Positions 15,224 through 17,876 of a DNA stretch of 17,876 bases are shown here, one piece after another. The translations under genes and the position numbers were made by a program. Source of the DNA: Flavobacteriales bacterium (lineage in GTDB: Bacteria; Bacteroidota; Bacteroidia; Flavobacteriales_D; Sanyastnellaceae); assembly GCA_028823435.1 (NCBI GenBank), contig JAPKBK010000011.1, forward strand, positions 1 through 17,876, in the 5' to 3' direction. Position 1 is the stretch's first letter, and each line of letters starts with the position of its first letter. The notes under the pieces are model-generated. The model searched no databases, had not been told where the DNA came from, and saw nothing but the letters and a program-made list of their open reading frames with translations.

Positions 15224-16480
15224 ATGAAGAATATCTTTCTTTTATCTCGAGTTTCAGTGCTGACAGCAATTATGTTGCTCTCGCTCAACAACTTTCAGGC
15301 TCAGTTAGATCCTGGCGAGGCGGCTTCGTTAGTACAGCTAAATACCATAACTACTGCGGTGCCTTTTTTGATGATTGCACCAGATTCTCGGTCAGGTGCT
15401 TTGGGAGATGCTGGCGTTGCACTTTCCCCTGATGGAAACAGTCTCCATTGGAATCCATCAAAAATGGCTTTCTCAGAAAATGAATTAGAGGTGAGTCTCA
15501 GCTATGCGCCATGGCTACGTGCGCTTGTGGATGATATGAATCTCGCCTACTTGACGATGGTTCGTAAAGTGAATCGCAAGCAAGCTTATGGATTGGCACT
15601 TAGATATTTCAGTTTAGGAAACATCACATTTACGGATGAGGTTGGAACAACGATTCGTGATTTTAAACCTGCCGAATTAAGTTTAGATGCGGGGTTTTCT
15701 CAACGATTTACGGATAAATTTAGCGGAGGCGTCGCGGGTCGATTTGTGCATTCTAATCTGACCGGAGGCGTGAGTGTTTCAGGCGCAGAGTCAAAGCCAG
15801 GAATCTCTGTCGCTGCTGATGTGAGTATGTTTTATACAAACGACCAAGCAAATTGGGGAGGAAAGGATGGAACATTTAATTTCGGAATGAATATTTCAAA
15901 TATTGGCGCAAAAATGAGTTACACAGAGACCGCTGCCCGTGACTTCATTCCAGCGAATCTCCGATTGGGGGTGGCTTATAAAATGGTCCTTGACGATTAC
16001 AATTCACTGACTTTTACAATAGATGGGAATAAACTACTGGTGCCTACGGCTCCCGTATATGATCAGAATGATGGAAATACGATCGTAAGTGGATATTCAC
16101 CAGATGTCGGTGTCGCAACGGGCATCGTACAGTCTTTTTATGATGCACCGGGTATTGTTGATTTTAATGATGATGGGACATACGCAGTATTGCCTGGCAG
16201 TATTTTTCGTGAAGAGTTGCGAGAGATCAATCTCGGTGGAGGTCTGGAATATAATTTTGCAGAGGTTTTTGCCTTCAGAGCGGGATACTTCTATGAGCAC
16301 TTTTCAAAAGGAAACAGACAATTTATTACAATGGGAGCAGGCATGAAGTACACGGTATTCACCATCGATCTTAGTTATCTCGTGAGTACAACTCAGCAAA
16401 ACCCGCTTGCGAATACCCTTCGCTTTACTTTGAGAATGCAATTCAGCGATTTGGCTACGGCGTCTCAATCGATAAATTAA
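15224..16480 (+). CDS. porV: Type IX secretion outer-membrane protein PorV (LptO)
   Basis: PorV is a FadL-like outer-membrane barrel that takes CTD cargo from the SprA/Sov translocon and delivers it to PorU in the attachment complex. I start at ATG 15224 (418 residues). MKNIFLLSRV leads a standard signal peptide ending near FQAQ (about residue 26), while an upstream TTG at 15203 only adds a Phe-rich extension. The mature N-terminus carries the PorV pattern TTAVPFLMIAPDSRSGALGDAG, with GNSLHWNPSKMAF after it, as in the family. The remainder is repeated amphipathic beta strands, ending in a strand with alternating Arg/Leu and Phe. It lies 43 bases behind porU, a conserved pairing, and its stop overlaps the ispF start. 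Confidence 0.95.
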   Translation: MKNIFLLSRVSVLTAIMLLSLNNFQAQLDPGEAASLVQLNTITTAVPFLMIAPDSRSGALGDAGVALSPDGNSLHWNPSKMAFSENELEVSLSYAPWLRALVDDMNLAYLTMVRKVNRKQAYGLALRYFSLGNITFTDEVGTTIRDFKPAELSLDAGFSQRFTDKFSGGVAGRFVHSNLTGGVSVSGAESKPGISVAADVSMFYTNDQANWGGKDGTFNFGMNISNIGAKMSYTETAARDFIPANLRLGVAYKMVLDDYNSLTFTIDGNKLLVPTAPVYDQNDGNTIVSGYSPDVGVATGIVQSFYDAPGIVDFNDDGTYAVLPGSIFREELREINLGGGLEYNFAEVFAFRAGYFYEHFSKGNRQFITMGAGMKYTVFTIDLSYLVSTTQQNPLANTLRFTLRMQFSDLATASQSIN

Positions 16481-16962
16481 TGGACATTAAGATTGGATAT
16501 GGTTACGATGTTCATCGTCTTGAAGTGGGTGAGGAATTATGGCTAGGTGGCATTTTATTGCCACACCATAAAGGCGCGGTAGGTCATTCAGACGCAGATG
16601 TTTTGCTGCACGCGATATGCGATGCTTTGCTAGGCGCTCTTGCATTAAGAGACATCGGGTTCCATTTTCCAGATACTGATCCAGCATACAAAGGAATAGA
16701 CAGTAAGAAATTACTTTCTGAGACTTGGCATATGATTGAGGAACGTGGTTGGGAGCTTGGGAATCTAGACACGACAATATGTCTTCAGACGCCGAAGTTG
16801 TCAGATTCTATAGATTCCATGCGTCAGGTTATCGCAGGTCTCCTTAACGTTGATCTAGACAGAATTAGCATCAAGGCCACGACGACTGAGAAATTAGGTT
16901 TCGTGGGAACTCAGGACGGAATAAGTGCCCATGCAGTCGTTCTCTTAAAGGAAAAGAAGTAG
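16480..16962 (+). CDS. ispF: 2-C-methyl-D-erythritol 2,4-cyclodiphosphate synthase (IspF)
   Basis: IspF cyclises CDP-methylerythritol 2-phosphate to MEcPP and CMP in the MEP route to isoprenoid precursors, in the cytoplasm. The 160-residue product has the normal length. It shows the zinc ligands Asp10 and His12 in GYGYDVHRL and His44 in HSDADVLLHA, the loop GFHFPDTDPAYKG (60-72), the CDP/Mg-binding region KATTTEKLGFVG (132-143), and GISAHAVVLL near the end. The start is fixed by a TAATG overlap with the porV stop, one shared base, which suggests translational coupling with the secretion operon. No terminator is visible before the convergent gene's stop 6 bases later. Confidence 0.96.
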   Translation: MDIKIGYGYDVHRLEVGEELWLGGILLPHHKGAVGHSDADVLLHAICDALLGALALRDIGFHFPDTDPAYKGIDSKKLLSETWHMIEERGWELGNLDTTICLQTPKLSDSIDSMRQVIAGLLNVDLDRISIKATTTEKLGFVGTQDGISAHAVVLLKEKK

Positions 16963-16968
16963 GTTTCT

Positions 16969-17583
16969 CTAAGATGTTTGGTTAGAATCCTCGAAATGAT
17001 CAGGCTGTAAGTCTTCATAGAAATGCACCCTTATGACTGCAGTATCTCTTAGAAGATCAACTTTTCCAATCATAATTGAATGGATATCGACGCCTGTTCG
17101 TTCTTCAAGGTCAGCTTTTAATTCCTCTCTTCTTCCAGCATGAATTAAATCAACTCTGTCATAAACGACAATTTTTGTGGCCAGGTGCTTCACAAACCAC
17201 AGCCGTTCTAGAACAAAAGCAATCGACCAAATTCCCGCGTTTGCAATGATGATGATGCCCCATCCTGTTGCTTGTGGCGCCAGTGCGTTTATCACGGCAA
17301 GTGTGATGACAATAAAGAGGTAGGTCATCTCCCTGATTGGAATTGCGTCTGTTCTGTATCGAATGATGCTGAAAATAGCGAATAGACCTAGCGCGAATCC
17401 CATTTCTATTTCAACCCCACTTAAAAGTGTGCAAAGGAAAAAGACGGATGATGATACAAGCATAAATGTAAAAACATAGTCTCGGCGCTTGGAGGCAAGA
17501 TGGTAAATAAGTCTTACAACAATAAGACTGGACACAAGATTTGCAAGAAATCCGATGATGAGAGATATAATTTCAGGGTTCAT
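16969..17583 (-). CDS. DUF4956 integral membrane protein, polyphosphate-polymerase partner
   Basis: The product has 204 residues. Four to five membrane segments are visible (about 5-26, 36-56, 61-75, 86-104 and 107-127), with the family hallmark FAIFSIIRYRT followed by IPIREMTYLF (about 68-90). A soluble alpha/beta tail (137-190) faces one side and ends in an acidic, polar segment. DUF4956 proteins have no proven biochemical activity. They are recurrently encoded next to VTC-domain polyphosphate-polymerase-like genes, as here: the upstream partner ends 12 bases before this start, indicating an operon. A role in membrane handling of polyphosphate is inference from that pairing. Confidence 0.88.
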   Translation of the reverse strand: MNPEIISLIIGFLANLVSSLIVVRLIYHLASKRRDYVFTFMLVSSSVFFLCTLLSGVEIEMGFALGLFAIFSIIRYRTDAIPIREMTYLFIVITLAVINALAPQATGWGIIIIANAGIWSIAFVLERLWFVKHLATKIVVYDRVDLIHAGRREELKADLEERTGVDIHSIMIGKVDLLRDTAVIRVHFYEDLQPDHFEDSNQTS

Positions 17584-17595
17584 TTTTTATTTTAT

Positions 17596-17876
17596 TCAGG
17601 TAATACTTATACCGACTTGTTTTGCGCGAGTCAGTTCTTTAAGGCTTTCATGATAAGCTCTGGCAGGTAGATCTTTGTTTGTGTGCAGTCGCCCCAAGAT
17701 ATATTTACTTATCCTGATGGTTCTTCCTAGAGGAGATCTGCGGTCTTTTCGATTTCTAAAGATACTCATTAGTGGGGATCTTCTGTCAGTCTCGCCTTGC
17801 TTTAATTCAACAACAGCTAGGCCATCAAGGGGTTTGAATGTTTCCCCTGTGAGTGTTTTGTATTCAAGATTGGTGT
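17596..17876 (-). CDS. VTC/polyphosphate-polymerase-domain protein, C-terminal part (cut by window edge)
   Basis: This minus-strand frame is open from the right edge to the TGA at 17596-17598, 92 visible residues. The end of a VTC-type catalytic tunnel domain can be read: a strand with AVVELKQGE, then SPLMSIFRNRK, and finally RTIRISKYILGRL, matching the family's closing SKY-x-x-G pattern, followed by a 30-40 residue basic tail. VTC-domain enzymes polymerise phosphate from ATP into polyphosphate, or belong to the wider triphosphate-tunnel fold. The visible Glu and Lys in VELK would face the tunnel. The gene is directly upstream of the DUF4956 gene (12-base gap). Its N-terminal part and start lie outside the window. 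Confidence 0.8.
   Translation of the reverse strand, partial: TNLEYKTLTGETFKPLDGLAVVELKQGETDRRSPLMSIFRNRKDRRSPLGRTIRISKYILGRLHTNKDLPARAYHESLKELTRAKQVGISIT

Overview
The window comes from a member of the Bacteroidota, most likely a marine Flavobacteriales (Cryomorphaceae/Owenweeksia-like). The basis is family recognition: a type IX secretion/gliding set (PorU, PorV, GldJ, PorP/SprF), the gldJ-murF neighbourhood, GC...DDGSC repeat secreted proteins, candidate TAnnTTTG promoter boxes, and no Shine-Dalgarno sequences in front of starts. Protein-coding genes fill almost the whole window. I see no rRNA, tRNA, CRISPR array, insertion sequence or phage gene, and no gene-free stretch longer than about 140 bases.

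Left end (1-4080): a giant secreted modular protein, open at the left edge. The edge seems to fall inside its signal peptide. It alternates lamin-tail domains, OB-like beta domains, nine short Cys-bracketed DDGSC repeats and one cupredoxin domain, and ends in a Cys-flanked EF-hand/dockerin-like segment. A hairpin terminator separates it from a convergent small lipoprotein gene (4095-4607).

Middle (4641-8303): a LuxE-like acyl-protein synthetase/ANL-family gene diverges from the lipoprotein gene across only 33 bases. It then converges, with 2 bases between stops, on tyrS, which lies behind murF. A strong hairpin terminator (8332-8367) separates murF from gldJ.

Secretion/motility region (8400-16480): two divergent transcription units. 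Leftward is a PorP/SprF-family outer-membrane protein gene followed by gldJ. Rightward are porU (CTD-cleaving sortase), porV (its outer-membrane partner) and ispF, the last two joined by a TAATG stop/start overlap. Secreted proteins with a T9SS C-terminal domain would be exported by the GldJ-supported machinery, collected by PorV and processed by PorU. SprF/PorP-type proteins work with secreted adhesins or the trans-envelope ring.

Right end (16969-17876): a leftward pair comprising a DUF4956 membrane protein and, upstream, the C-terminal part of a VTC/polyphosphate-polymerase-like protein, cut by the window edge. It converges on ispF with 6 bases between stops.

Nothing here is a clearly new defence or mobile system. 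The most interesting points are the PorP/SprF gene in front of gldJ, the cupredoxin and non-CTD tail in the giant secreted protein, promoter boxes exactly five bases from start codons (possible leaderless mRNAs), and the ANL enzyme that ends at the hinge motif.
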